A program made the translations under genes and the position numbers. A stretch of 64,000 bases of DNA, from the NCBI RefSeq assembly GCF_003627815.1, contig NZ_CP032698.1:1488001-1552000 (forward strand). The letters run 5' to 3'. Shown here piece after piece: positions 1 through 8,738 of the stretch. Every line of letters starts with the position of its first letter. The stretch's first letter is position 1. The notes under the pieces were generated by a model, which saw only the letters and a list, made by a program, of their open reading frames with translations, was not told the DNA's origin and searched no databases. This DNA is from Streptomyces hundungensis. GTDB lineage: Bacteria; Actinomycetota; Actinomycetes; Streptomycetales; Streptomycetaceae.

Positions 1-738
1 GACGCCGGGCTCAAGCAGTTCGAGCCCGTCGAAGAACCCGGCCACCCGCTCCGGGGTGCGCTGGGTCAGCTTCGGGGTGCCGTGTTCGTTCCAGAACGCC
101 ACGGCGGCGTCCACGTCGGGCATGGCCGGGCTGGTGATGGTGTGCGAGAGCACCAGGTAACTGCCCGGGGCGAGTTCCTTCATCAGATCGCGCACGAGCC
201 CGCGGGCCTCGGCCTCGTCGGGGATGAAGATGACGACGCCGAGCAGCATGAGGGCGACCGGCTTGCTCAGGTCGAGGGTCTTCGCCGCGTGCTCCAGGAT
301 GCTCGCGGTGTCCCGCAGATCGGCGTCGAGGTAGTCGGTGCGGCCCTCGGGGGTGCTGGTCAAAAGGGCGCGGGCGTGCGCGAGGACGAGGGGGTCGTTG
401 TCGACGTAGACGATCTTGGCCTCGGGTGCGATGCGCTGGGCGACCTCGTGGGTGTTGTCGGCGGTGGGCAGTCCGGTGCCGACGTCGAGGAACTGGCGCA
501 CCCCGCGGTCGGCCACCAGATGGCGCACGGCCCGGCCGAGGAACAAGCGGTCGGCCAGGGCGTAGTCGCCGATGCCCGGGTGCAGCGAGCGGATCTGGTC
601 CCCGACCTCCCGGTCGACGGGGTAGTTGTCCTTGCCGCCGAGCCAGTAGTTCCAGATCCGGGCGGTGTGCGGCTGCGCGGTGTTGATGCGGTCGCGCACG
701 TGGTCGGGCGTCGACGAGGGTGCGGGGTTCTCGGTCAC
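1..738 (-). CDS. SAM-dependent methyltransferase, PF04672 (DUF574) type, 3' end cut
   Basis: GTG start at 738; the frame stays open to base 1, so the C-terminus lies outside the window (246 residues seen). The Rossmann SAM-binding motif FLDVGTGLPT sits near residue 80, followed by VYVDNDPLVLAHA, the acidic second-strand motif. The N-terminal ARIWNYWLGGKDNYPVD and the order of motifs are typical of the actinobacterial S-adenosylmethionine methyltransferase family first called DUF574, which is abundant in Streptomyces and mostly without known substrate. Its neighbour is divergent, so it is probably not in an operon with it. The substrate cannot be inferred. Confidence 0.9.
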   Translation of the reverse strand, partial: MTENPAPSSTPDHVRDRINTAQPHTARIWNYWLGGKDNYPVDREVGDQIRSLHPGIGDYALADRLFLGRAVRHLVADRGVRQFLDVGTGLPTADNTHEVAQRIAPEAKIVYVDNDPLVLAHARALLTSTPEGRTDYLDADLRDTASILEHAAKTLDLSKPVALMLLGVVIFIPDEAEARGLVRDLMKELAPGSYLVLSHTITSPAMPDVDAAVAFWNEHGTPKLTQRTPERVAGFFDGLELLEPGV

Positions 739-1117
739 GGGTGGGTCTCCTGAGGTGCGGCGCTGCGTCAACGGCCAATTTAGATAATCGCGTTGCGAAG
801 TGTCACAGGGAACGTGCCGTCGCGCACCAGGTATCTCGGTAAGCCCCGGTCCTCGGCGTGTCCGAGGCGGGCGCATCGCCATCTCCCTTTGCGGACAAGG
901 CCGTTGAAAGACTGGTAGGAAACTTTCCTGTCCGCTACGCTCCCGGGCGGCGGCTCGGCGCGGTGCCCTGACTCCCCCGTGGGCATGACGCGCTCAGCGA
1001 GAGCTCTGACCCGGCCGTCGCGACGCCGCCCCCTGCCCTGCCCCGGCACGGGCGGGCGCGGCGCCTCGCGCAACGGTGTCCAGCTCTCGCCACCCCCCAA
1101 GGCAGGGAGTTCCAGGT
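739..1117. other. Divergent intergenic region
   Basis: About 380 bases between two divergent genes. It holds the 13-bp palindrome described at 917-929 and a locally AT-rich patch at 778-800. No coding potential with Streptomyces codon bias was seen. Confidence 0.6.
917..929. promoter_or_regulatory. Palindrome AGGAAACTTTCCT, candidate operator of the phosphoesterase operon
   Basis: Perfect 6-bp inverted repeat around a central C, about 190 bases upstream of the metallophosphoesterase start. No other such site was noted in this intergenic region. I infer a regulator-binding site; the protein is unknown. Confidence 0.45.
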
Positions 1118-2464
1118 ATGCGCCTGAACGTCTCCGCTCCACCCTTCTCGACCCCGCGCCGCCCGGCCCCGGTCGTCGCGCTCACCGCCGTCCTCGTCCT
1201 CGTCGCGGGCCTCCTGCTCCTGTGGCCCGACCGGGCCGGGGCGGCGGCCGACCCGCTCATCTCCCGGGACCGGCCGACGACCGCCTCGTCCTCCGAAAGC
1301 TCCGCGCTCGGCCCGAGCAACGCCGTCGACGCCTCGGCCACCACCCGCTGGGCCAGCACCGAGGGCAAGGACCCGCAGTGGATCCAGGTCGACCTCGGCG
1401 CGAGCGCCGACGTCACCCGCGTCACGCTCAGCTGGGAGGCCGCGTACGCCAAGGCCTACCGCGTGGAGATATCCGCCGACGGCACCACCTGGACCCGCCT
1501 CGCGGGCGAGAGCGCCGGAAACGGCGGCACCGACGACTGGACCGGCCTGTCCGGCAAGGGCCGCTACGTGCGGGTGTACGGCACGGCCCGCGGGACCTCC
1601 TACGGCTACTCGCTGTACGACCTCTCGGTCTACGGCAGCCTCGGCGGCGGCACCCCGCCGTCCGGCACCTTCACCGTGGTCGCCGCCGGCGACATCGCGG
1701 CCCAGTGCACCGCCGCCGGCAGCTCCTGCGCCCACCCCAAGACCGCCGCGCTGGCCCAGAAGATCGACCCGCGGTTCTATCTGACGATGGGCGACAACCA
1801 GTACGACGACGCCCGCATCGCCGACTACCGCGCCTACTACGACAAGACGTGGGGCGCCTTCAAGGCGAAGACCCATCCGGTGCCCGGCAACCACGAGACC
1901 TACGACCCGGCGGGCAGCCTCTCCGGTTACAAGCAGTACTTCGGCGCGATCGCCTACCCGCAGGGCAAGAGCTACTACAGCTACGACGAGGGCAACTGGC
2001 ACTTCATCGCCCTGGACTCCAACTCCTTCGACCAGTCGGCACAGATCGACTGGCTCAAGTCGGACCTGGCCCGCAACAGCAAGGGCTGCATCGCCGCCTA
2101 CTGGCACCACCCGCTGTACTCCTCCGGCGGCCACGGCAACGACCCGGTCAGCAAGCCCGTCTGGAAGCTGCTGTACGGGGCGGGCGCCGACCTCGTCCTC
2201 AACGGCCACGACCACCACTACGAGCGCTTCGCGCCGCAGGACCCCGACGGCAAGGCGACCGCCAAGGGCATCGTCGAAATCGTCGGCGGCATGGGCGGCG
2301 CCGAGCCCTACCCCATCGAGCAGGTCCAGCCCAACAGCCAGAAGCGCATCAGCGGCGAGTACGGCGTGCTGAAGCTCGACCTCAACGCCACCGGATACAC
2401 CTGGAGTTACGTCGGCACCGACGGCCAGGTCAAGGACTCCGCACCGAACTACACCTGCCACTGA
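1118..2464 (+). CDS. Secreted metallophosphoesterase with N-terminal F5/8 type C (discoidin-like) domain
   Basis: 448 residues. The ATG at 1118 is chosen because GGGAG lies 8-12 bases upstream; an in-frame start at 1076 adds a non-signal-like extension. Residues 1-45 form a signal peptide (basic start, then ALTAVLVLVAGLLLLW). Residues 48-175 look like a discoidin/F5-8C carbohydrate-binding module (WIQVDLGASADVTRVTLSW). Residues 185-440 are a calcineurin-like phosphoesterase with the metal-binding series AAGDIA, TMGDNQY, PGNHE, YWHHP and NGHDHHYE, as in purple acid phosphatases. It probably hydrolyses phosphate esters outside the cell. The stop overlaps the next ATG, so the three genes are likely translationally coupled. 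Confidence 0.92.
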   Translation: MRLNVSAPPFSTPRRPAPVVALTAVLVLVAGLLLLWPDRAGAAADPLISRDRPTTASSSESSALGPSNAVDASATTRWASTEGKDPQWIQVDLGASADVTRVTLSWEAAYAKAYRVEISADGTTWTRLAGESAGNGGTDDWTGLSGKGRYVRVYGTARGTSYGYSLYDLSVYGSLGGGTPPSGTFTVVAAGDIAAQCTAAGSSCAHPKTAALAQKIDPRFYLTMGDNQYDDARIADYRAYYDKTWGAFKAKTHPVPGNHETYDPAGSLSGYKQYFGAIAYPQGKSYYSYDEGNWHFIALDSNSFDQSAQIDWLKSDLARNSKGCIAAYWHHPLYSSGGHGNDPVSKPVWKLLYGAGADLVLNGHDHHYERFAPQDPDGKATAKGIVEIVGGMGGAEPYPIEQVQPNSQKRISGEYGVLKLDLNATGYTWSYVGTDGQVKDSAPNYTCH

Positions 2465-3729
2465 TGTACCTGGCGACCACCGGTCGCCGGGACGCGCCGC
2501 CCCCGTCCGCCACCGGCGGGCCCGGGCGGCGCGTCCCCGCCACCGTCCTCGCGCTCGGCACGGTCAGCCTGGTCACCGACGTCTCGTCGGAGATGGTCAC
2601 GGCCGTCCTGCCGCTCTACCTCGTCGTGGGCCTCGGCCTGTCCCCCCTCCAATTCGGCTTCCTGGACGGCCTGTTCAACGGCGCGGCCGCCGTCGTAAGG
2701 CTCCTCGGCGGTCATGCCGCCGACCGGGGCGGGCGGCACAAACGCGTCGCCGGCCTCGGCTACGCCCTCTCCGCCTGCTCCCGCCTCGGCCTGCTCCTCG
2801 CGGGCGGCGCGACCGGCCAGATCGCCGCCGCGCTCGCCGTGGACCGGGTGGGCAAGGGCATCCGCACCGCGCCCCGCGACGCCCTCATCACCCTGAGCAG
2901 CCCGCCCCATCTACTCGGCCGCTCCTTCGGCGTGCACCGCGCCATGGACACCACGGGCGCGCTGCTCGGCCCGCTCGCCGCGTTCGCCCTGCTGTGGGTG
3001 ACGGCCGACGCCTACGACGCGGTGTTCGTGGTCAGCTTCTGCACCGGACTGCTCGGCGTCCTCCTGCTCGTCCTGTACGTGCCACCCCAGGAAGCAGCCG
3101 CCAAACCGTCAACTCGGCGCGCCAACAACCCCTTTGGTGCCCTGCGCAGCGCGGCCTTCCGACGCATCCTGTGCGCCGCGGCGCTCCTGGGCGCGGCGAC
3201 CGTCGGAGACTCGTTCGTCTACCTCCTGCTGCAACGCGGGCTCGCCATCCCGGTCGGCTGGTTCCCGCTGCTTCCGCTCGGCTCGGCGGCGGCGTACCTC
3301 CTGCTCGCGATCCCGGCCGGCCGCCTCGCGGACCGTGTCGGGCGACGGTTGCCGTTCCTGTACGGCCATGTGGCGCTGCTCGGGGTGTACGGGCTGCTGC
3401 TCGTCCCGGCCGAAGGCCCCGCCCTCGCCCTCGTGCTGCCGGTGCTGATCCTCCTCGGGGTCTTCTACGCGGCGACCGACGGCGTCCTCATGGCGCTCGC
3501 CGCGCCCACCCTGCCGGACGGCGGCCGGGCCGGCGGGCTCGCCCTGCTCCAGACCGGCCAGGCCCTGACCCGGCTCCTCGGCACGGCCGGCTTCGGCGCG
3601 GCCTGGACGGTGTGGGGGCCCAGCCGGGCGCTGTGGGTGGCGGCCGCGGCGCTGATCGTGTCCCTCGCGGGCGGCTGGGCGCTGTTGCCGGGCAGCTCGG
3701 CCCCCGACCCGGAAAGGTCCACCGCATGA
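2464..3729 (+). CDS. MFS transporter
   Basis: 421 residues, about 12 hydrophobic segments, major facilitator superfamily. The loop after TM2 reads GGHAADRGGRHKR, the MFS signature A-type motif, and is repeated after TM8 as PAGRLADRVGRR. The ATG overlaps the stop of the upstream phosphoesterase by one base, and the gene's own stop overlaps the next ATG by four, so this is the middle gene of a tight operon. The substrate is unknown. The pairing with a secreted phosphoesterase suggests uptake of a released product or export of a compound, but this is inference. Confidence 0.88.
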   Translation: MYLATTGRRDAPPPSATGGPGRRVPATVLALGTVSLVTDVSSEMVTAVLPLYLVVGLGLSPLQFGFLDGLFNGAAAVVRLLGGHAADRGGRHKRVAGLGYALSACSRLGLLLAGGATGQIAAALAVDRVGKGIRTAPRDALITLSSPPHLLGRSFGVHRAMDTTGALLGPLAAFALLWVTADAYDAVFVVSFCTGLLGVLLLVLYVPPQEAAAKPSTRRANNPFGALRSAAFRRILCAAALLGAATVGDSFVYLLLQRGLAIPVGWFPLLPLGSAAAYLLLAIPAGRLADRVGRRLPFLYGHVALLGVYGLLLVPAEGPALALVLPVLILLGVFYAATDGVLMALAAPTLPDGGRAGGLALLQTGQALTRLLGTAGFGAAWTVWGPSRALWVAAAALIVSLAGGWALLPGSSAPDPERSTA

Positions 3730-4706
3730 ACCCCCGCACCCAACTCGCCGTCCTGGTCACCACCATCCTGCTGCTCGCCGGTGGCTCGCTCGGCTACGTA
3801 CTGCACTCCACCCATCGCAAGCCTCAACTGGCCGCCGGCGACGGCTCGTTCACCCTGGAGGGCCCCGGCCTGTACTTCCGGGACACGGCCACCGGCCGCA
3901 TCGCCCACCAGCCGCTCGGCACCCCTCGGGGTGCGCGGGCCGGCGGGGGTCCCGCGTGCGAACGGTTCTACGCCGCCGGGGACACCGCCGTGTGTCTGCG
4001 CAGGGAGCCCGGGGTGCCGCCGCGCGCGTACGCCATCGTGCTCGACCGGCACCTTCGTGAGGTGCGCCGGGTGGCCGTGCCCGGCATCCCCAACCGGGCC
4101 CGGGTCTCCGCCTCGGGGCGGATGCTCTCCTGGACGGTGTTCGCGGTCGGCGACTCGTACGCCACCAGCGCCTTCTCGACCCGCACCGCCATTTTGGACC
4201 TGCGCAGCGGCTATCTCATCAAGTCGATGGAGGAGATCCCGCTGACCCTCGCGGGGGCCCGCTATCACGCGCCCGACGTCAACTACTGGGGCGTGACGTT
4301 CGCGCGAGACGACAACCTGTTCTACGCGACGGTCTCCACGAAGGGCCACACCTATCTCGTCCGGGGCAACATGGCCGACTGGTCGGCGACGGCCCTGAGG
4401 GAGAACGCCGAATGCCCCTCCCTTTCGCCCGACAACACCCGTATCGCCTTCAAGAAGAAGGTCTCGGACGACACCGCCGCACCCTGGCGGCTGTACGTCC
4501 TGGACCTCGCGACCATGCGCGAGCACCCGCTGGCCGAGCGGGGCAGCGTCGACGACCAGGCGGCCTGGCTCGATGACCGCACGGTGGCCTATGCGTTGCC
4601 CGGGCGGGCGGGACGGGCGAGCGACACCTGGGCCGTACCGGCCGACGGAAGCGGCGCCCCCCGGCTGCTCGCCGAGGGCGCCTCCTCACCGGTCTCGCTC
4701 GGCTGA
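3726..4706 (+). CDS. Membrane-anchored TolB/WD40-like beta-propeller protein
   Basis: 326 residues starting at an ATGA overlap with the MFS gene. Residues 8-26 are a single hydrophobic helix (signal anchor) after a short basic start, so the rest is probably outside the membrane. The body has repeated short beta motifs ending in DxR/SPDNTRIAFKK and DDQAAWLDDRTVAYA, typical of TolB-like/PD40 propeller repeats. There are no catalytic residues; such proteins bind partners or ligands. Last gene of the 1118-4706 operon. Confidence 0.75.
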   Translation: MNPRTQLAVLVTTILLLAGGSLGYVLHSTHRKPQLAAGDGSFTLEGPGLYFRDTATGRIAHQPLGTPRGARAGGGPACERFYAAGDTAVCLRREPGVPPRAYAIVLDRHLREVRRVAVPGIPNRARVSASGRMLSWTVFAVGDSYATSAFSTRTAILDLRSGYLIKSMEEIPLTLAGARYHAPDVNYWGVTFARDDNLFYATVSTKGHTYLVRGNMADWSATALRENAECPSLSPDNTRIAFKKKVSDDTAAPWRLYVLDLATMREHPLAERGSVDDQAAWLDDRTVAYALPGRAGRASDTWAVPADGSGAPRLLAEGASSPVSLG

Positions 4707-4779
4707 GCCGTGGGTCCGGGCATGGCGGGATGCCCCCGGGCGCGCCGCGGGTCCGCCGCTCAGGCTCGGCCCGCCGCCC

Positions 4780-5643
4780 TCACGCCTCTTCCAGCGCGCC
4801 CGCGACCGCGTCGAAGAACGCGGCGTGGGAACGGGCGCCGCACGGGGCTTCGGGGTTCCAGTCCAGGACGCGGGCGCCACCTTCCAGGGCGCGCCACGCG
4901 GGGTCGCGGCGCAGGCTGTCCCGGGGTGCGGCGTTGGACCTGATGTCCGCGAGGACGATGTCGGGCCGCAGCGCGGCCGCCGTCTCCCAGGGCGCGGTCA
5001 GCCAGTTGACACCGGGCCCCTCCCCCGGCTCGATCAGATCGACTCCGTGCTCCGCGAGGGCGCGCAGCTCGGGCCAGGCGCCCGGGCGGGCCAGGTGCAC
5101 CTGGTCCGGCCCTGCCGGGGAGAGCGCGAGGACGCGCGGCCCGGGCGCCCGGGCCGCGATCGCGCGCAGCCGCTCCTGTGCCGCGAGGAGAGCGGAGCCA
5201 TCCGCCTCCGGCGCCCCCAACGACCGTGCCAGGTCGGCGAATCGCTCCCGTATGTGCGCGAGGGTGCGGGCTCCGCCCACCTCCAGGACGACCACCGCGA
5301 CCCGCTCCTCCAGGTGTTTGGCCGTCTCCGCGTCGAGCCCGTACACCTGGCCCCCGCCGTAGCCGACGGCGACCACGAGGTCCGGCCCCGGGGAGAGCAG
5401 CGCCTCCACGTCGAGGGCGTCACCGGCCCCGAGGTAGGCGACCTCGGCCAGGGGCAGCGCACCGGCCTTGGCCGCATCGGGCCGCGCCCCGTCGTGGAAG
5501 GACCCGAACACCGCCACCGGGCGTATCCCGAGCTCCTCCAGCGTCGCCCCGGCCTGTATGTAGGCCACCACACGGGCCGGTGGCACCGGCGCCGTCACCG
5601 TCTGTCCGCGGTCGTCCGAGAATCGCCAGGCAGTCTGCTCCAT
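4780..5643 (-). CDS. ABC-transporter substrate-binding (FecB/TroA-like) protein without signal peptide
   Basis: 287 residues from the ATG at 5643; a TTG at 5661 would add six residues, but the G-rich stretch GGGGGCGGA lies suitably before the ATG. The fold looks like a type III iron-siderophore-binding protein: PPARVVAYIQAGATLEELGI, then GPDLVVAVGY and, in the second lobe, RPDIVLADIRSN. There is no signal peptide, lipobox or twin-arginine motif, and no permease or ATPase gene nearby. It may be a cytoplasmic binding protein, or its true start may be mis-set, although no hydrophobic segment precedes it in frame. Confidence 0.75.
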   Translation of the reverse strand: MEQTAWRFSDDRGQTVTAPVPPARVVAYIQAGATLEELGIRPVAVFGSFHDGARPDAAKAGALPLAEVAYLGAGDALDVEALLSPGPDLVVAVGYGGGQVYGLDAETAKHLEERVAVVVLEVGGARTLAHIRERFADLARSLGAPEADGSALLAAQERLRAIAARAPGPRVLALSPAGPDQVHLARPGAWPELRALAEHGVDLIEPGEGPGVNWLTAPWETAAALRPDIVLADIRSNAAPRDSLRRDPAWRALEGGARVLDWNPEAPCGARSHAAFFDAVAGALEEA

Positions 5644-6031
5644 GACGTCATCCGCCCCCAATGCGGTCGCGTTGCCGACTCGTCACAGCCGTGTCCCCGC
5701 TTGCCTGCCCAACGCTCGGGCCCATCACGCCAGTTCCCGACTCCTCACGCCAACTGCCGCTCCCTGGACGCCTCGACGGCCCACGGGTCCGGGGCGCGGG
5801 GGCCGCGCCGGGGTACGCCGCAGTGGGGAGTACGCCGTTTTCGGCGCGGTCCGCTCCTGGGGCGGAGTGCCGCCCGGCGCCACCGCGGCCGTCCCGCATC
5901 GGCCCCCGCTGTCCTGCGCGGACGTGTCCTCGCTCGGGCCGACGGACGAGGGCGCGGGGCACCGGCGGTTTCGAGCCGTACCGCGCGGAGGGGGGCGACG
6001 GCGGGCCGGGGCGCTTCTAGTCTGCGGGGCC
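5644..6031. other. Intergenic region without supported gene
   Basis: About 390 bases between divergently oriented genes. The overlapping reading frames here have no recognisable protein and no Streptomyces-like codon bias. It must hold the promoters of the genes starting at 5643 and 6032; I could not assign -10/-35 elements with confidence. Confidence 0.5.
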
Positions 6032-6544
6032 ATGAACACGACACGCCTCGCAGGTCTCGGCCTCGCCGCGGTCCTGTCATGCACCGGCGCCCTGCTGTTC
6101 TGTGTGGGCACCCCCGCGAACGCCGACACCGCCGATCTCACCTTCGCCACGGAGACGGCCGCGGTCACCCCCGGCTCCGCCGTGGAGTTGACGATGACGC
6201 TCACCAACACCCAGTCGACCGAGATCAGATTCGTCTACCAGTCGATCCGGCCGACCTGGGAGACCGAACGGCAGACGGACCTCACGTACGCGCTGGTCTC
6301 CTGTGAAGCGGGCGGCGCCGCCTGCGCGGACACCACCAGGCTCGGCCTCGACTACACGCTTCCGCTGGCACCCGGCGCGAGCCGCACGGTGACCCTCACG
6401 TACCGCATCGCCCCGGAATCGGCGTGCGGGCGGACCCTGGGCTTCTCCTCGTACCTCTACTACGAGTACGGCAGCGGTCTGTTCTCGACGAGCGACACCT
6501 ACGCGTCACCGGACATCCGCGTCGACTGCACGGCCGCGCACTGA
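6032..6544 (+). CDS. Secreted protein of unknown function
   Basis: 170 residues. The signal peptide covers residues 1-31 (basic MNTTR, hydrophobic core to CVGTPANA) with an AxA-type cleavage site. The mature part (TADLTFATETAAVTPGSAVE onward) reads like one beta-sandwich domain with four cysteines, resembling CARDB or Ig-like domains of cell-surface proteins, but I do not recognise the family. An upstream in-frame extension to 5642 is rejected because the signal peptide fixes the start. Convergent with the chaplin gene and sharing a terminator hairpin with it. Confidence 0.75.
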   Translation: MNTTRLAGLGLAAVLSCTGALLFCVGTPANADTADLTFATETAAVTPGSAVELTMTLTNTQSTEIRFVYQSIRPTWETERQTDLTYALVSCEAGGAACADTTRLGLDYTLPLAPGASRTVTLTYRIAPESACGRTLGFSSYLYYEYGSGLFSTSDTYASPDIRVDCTAAH

Positions 6545-6608
6545 GCCGACCCTCACTGGGGCCGAACCGCGCAGAGCCGACCCGCGCTGAGCCGACCCGG
6601 GGCATGAC

Positions 6609-6638
6609 CGTGGCCCCGGTATCGCCACCGGGGCCACG
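6609..6638. terminator. Bidirectional terminator between convergent genes
   Basis: Perfect 12-bp stem (CGTGGCCCCGGT with its complement at 6627-6638) and a 6-base loop, between the stops of the secreted-protein gene and the chaplin gene. Confidence 0.75.
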
Positions 6639-6653
6639 CTGTTCGGTGTTCGG

Positions 6654-7337
6654 CTAGCGCGTGGCGCCGCGGAACCTCCGGTAGAGGATTCCGCCGCCCA
6701 GGAGCAGCGCTGCGGACGCCGGGATCGCCAGGCCGAGGCCGTCGGCGCCGGTGTGGGCGAGCGCGGCCCCCCGAGGTGCGGCGGCCACCGGGTGCGCCGG
6801 AGCCGGGGCGGGCGGCGCGGGCGGGGCCACGACCGGGGTCGGCGGGGCGGGGTGGTGACGGACCGGCGGCGGGGCGGACTGGTTGGTCGCGGTGTTGCCG
6901 ATGGCCGGGTTCAGCACGCCGACGACGCCGATCGAGTTCCCCGAGATGTTGACGGGCAGGTCGACGGGGAGTTCGAGGCCGTTGCCCGCGAGCAGCCCGG
7001 GCGATCCCTTCTCGGCGCCCACGGCGTGGGCGCCGCCCCCGTTGGCCGCGCGCGGGGCGCCATGCGGGGTGCCCGCCCTGCCCGCGTGGGCGGCGCGCGA
7101 GGCGTTGGCGCAGGTGTTGCCGGCGCTGGGATTGAGCAGCCCGAGCACGTCCACGGTGTTCCCGCACGCGCTGACGGGGATGTGGACGGGAAGCTGTACG
7201 GCGTTGCCCGCCAGCACGCCCGGGGAGGAATCCGCACTTCCGGCGGCGTTCGAGTCCGCGTAGGCGTAGCCGGTCGCGGCCAGTACACCGCCCGTGGCCA
7301 CCGCCGTGACCAGGCCCTTCATGGCGACCCGTCTCAT
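6654..7337 (-). CDS. Long chaplin with two chaplin domains and LAxTG sortase signal
   Basis: 227 residues. Chaplins are amyloid-forming surface proteins that let aerial hyphae and spores become hydrophobic. The signal peptide ends at AYADS. Chaplin domain 1 lies near residues 38-80 (PVSACGNTVDVLGLLNPSAG), domain 2 near 108-150 (PVNISGNSIGVVGVLNPAIG). A Pro/Ala-rich spacer follows, then LAHTG, a hydrophobic helix and a basic tail: a class E sortase cell-wall anchor, as in ChpA-C. Domain 1 has the usual cysteine pair; in domain 2 both positions are Ser/Ala. RBS AGGAAA precedes the ATG. Confidence 0.95.
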   Translation of the reverse strand: MRRVAMKGLVTAVATGGVLAATGYAYADSNAAGSADSSPGVLAGNAVQLPVHIPVSACGNTVDVLGLLNPSAGNTCANASRAAHAGRAGTPHGAPRAANGGGAHAVGAEKGSPGLLAGNGLELPVDLPVNISGNSIGVVGVLNPAIGNTATNQSAPPPVRHHPAPPTPVVAPPAPPAPAPAHPVAAAPRGAALAHTGADGLGLAIPASAALLLGGGILYRRFRGATR

Positions 7338-7633
7338 TGGTTTCCTGCCTTCCGGAGTTCGTCACGGGCGACACGCCCGCACCGCCATCAACGCCAGGAA
7401 CCCCGAATGGGTTATGCCTAATACGCCTTTCACCCCATCGAGTGGCCTGATTATCGATTCACACCACAGAAGCGATTATTGCCGCGTATCAACCGGTATC
7501 GCGCCGCACGACAAGGCGCCGCACACCCGGGCGAACGGGGCGGGGGCGGCGCTCGATCCGCGCGGAGGCCGTGGCAAGATCGTGCGGTGGTCGGCGGGGA
7601 GTCCCTGGCCAGACGGGTCTGGGGGGGGCGAGG

Positions 7634-8434
7634 GTGCGCGGGGACACAGAGGCCCGGGAGCGGTCGGGCGGGCCGGAGCCGGCCGTCGTGCCCGTCCGGC
7701 GGTTCGTTGCCGTGCCGCAGACCCGGACGTCCGGCGGAGCCGAACACGGACTCGGCCGGTTCGTACGTTTCCTCGGGCGCAATCTGCTGCGTGAGTTCCG
7801 GGTCGTGATCGTCCAGCCGGCCCGCACGCTGGTGCGGCGCGGTCTGTCGGGCGTCGCCCTCGCGATCTTCGCCTCGGTGGCGGTGCTCACCCTGCACGCG
7901 GTGGACCAGTCGCCCACCGGCGCGGCGCTCATACGGCTCACCTCGCACGTCCGCGGCGACATCCCCCTTCCGCTGGTGCTGCTCCGTACCCCGCTGTCGC
8001 TGTTCGTCCCGGCCCGCGACATGGCCGCGCTGCCGGGCATCCCGGTGCTGTTCCTGGGGGTCGCGCTGGCCCAGCTGGTGCTCGGCCGGACCCGGACGGT
8101 CCTCGTCGCCTACGCCGTCTCGCTGGCGGGCACCCTCAGCGCTCGCGTCATGATCGAACTGGGGCCCCGGTGGTGGGGGCTTCCCCCGGACGCGGCCCAG
8201 GTCATCGACACCGGGGCGTCCGCCGCTGTGGTCGGCCTCTTCGCCCATGTCGCCACGGTCAAGCGGGCCCCCGTCCTGTTCTTCTTCGCGGTCACGCCGA
8301 CCGTGCTGCGCTCCCTCCACAAGCCGAACCTGGCGGGCCGCGAGCATCTCGTCGCGATCACGGTCGCCGTACTCCTCGGCCTGCTCGCCACCCGCCGGGA
8401 TCCCGCCCTGCGCGAGGCGGAACGCCCGGCCTGA
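7634..8434 (+). CDS. Rhomboid-like membrane protein
   Basis: 266 residues. The GTG at 7634 is chosen for the G-rich RBS just upstream; a start at 7571 would add a non-conserved leader. Six or so hydrophobic segments follow a hydrophilic N-terminus of about 60 residues. Segment 4 contains TGASAAVVGL, matching the rhomboid GxSx pattern with a possible nucleophilic Ser, and the last segment begins REHLVAITVAVLLG, giving a possible partner His. Actinobacteria encode a rhomboid-like family of this size. Protease activity is inference; it could be an inactive relative. Confidence 0.6.
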   Translation: MRGDTEARERSGGPEPAVVPVRRFVAVPQTRTSGGAEHGLGRFVRFLGRNLLREFRVVIVQPARTLVRRGLSGVALAIFASVAVLTLHAVDQSPTGAALIRLTSHVRGDIPLPLVLLRTPLSLFVPARDMAALPGIPVLFLGVALAQLVLGRTRTVLVAYAVSLAGTLSARVMIELGPRWWGLPPDAAQVIDTGASAAVVGLFAHVATVKRAPVLFFFAVTPTVLRSLHKPNLAGREHLVAITVAVLLGLLATRRDPALREAERPA

Positions 8435-8480
8435 GGGGCGCCGGACGCCCGGCCGAGCAGGGCCGCCCGCCCCCCCCCCG

Positions 8481-8738
8481 TTATCTTCTTCGCGGTCCTG
8501 CAAGAGGGCCGCTGGCCTCCGGGCCCGGCATGACTGTTGCCCCCTGTCGAACGGATGACCTGGGGGGTGGTGTCACCGGGCCCGGGAGGTGCCGTCGGAG
8601 ACGCTGATGAGAGGTCCGGCCACCACCCGGTCCGGCGCAATGCCGGACAGCTCGCGGGCGGCAGGTCTGCATAACGTGGATGCGCGCGTACGACACCACT
8701 GCCAAGGCCGGCACGTTCAACTCTGCTGGAAGGGCACG
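8481..8738 (+). ncRNA. Candidate IS110 bridge-RNA region
   Basis: IS110-group elements are known to express a structured bridge RNA from the noncoding end upstream of the recombinase; it pairs with donor and target DNA. This 258-base region has that position and length. It contains a perfect 7-bp hairpin at 8630-8642/8636-8648 (GTCCGGC, 5-base loop, GCCGGAC) and GC-rich runs able to form further stems. A G6 run at 8562-8567 could pair with a C-run target; that point is speculative. RNA ends not determined. Confidence 0.5.

Noticed and set aside
979..2463. Plus-strand frame fused in front of the MFS permease
   Set aside because: It lies in the wrong frame over the phosphoesterase gene and is Arg/Pro-rich; the MFS start is fixed by the stop-start overlap at 2464.
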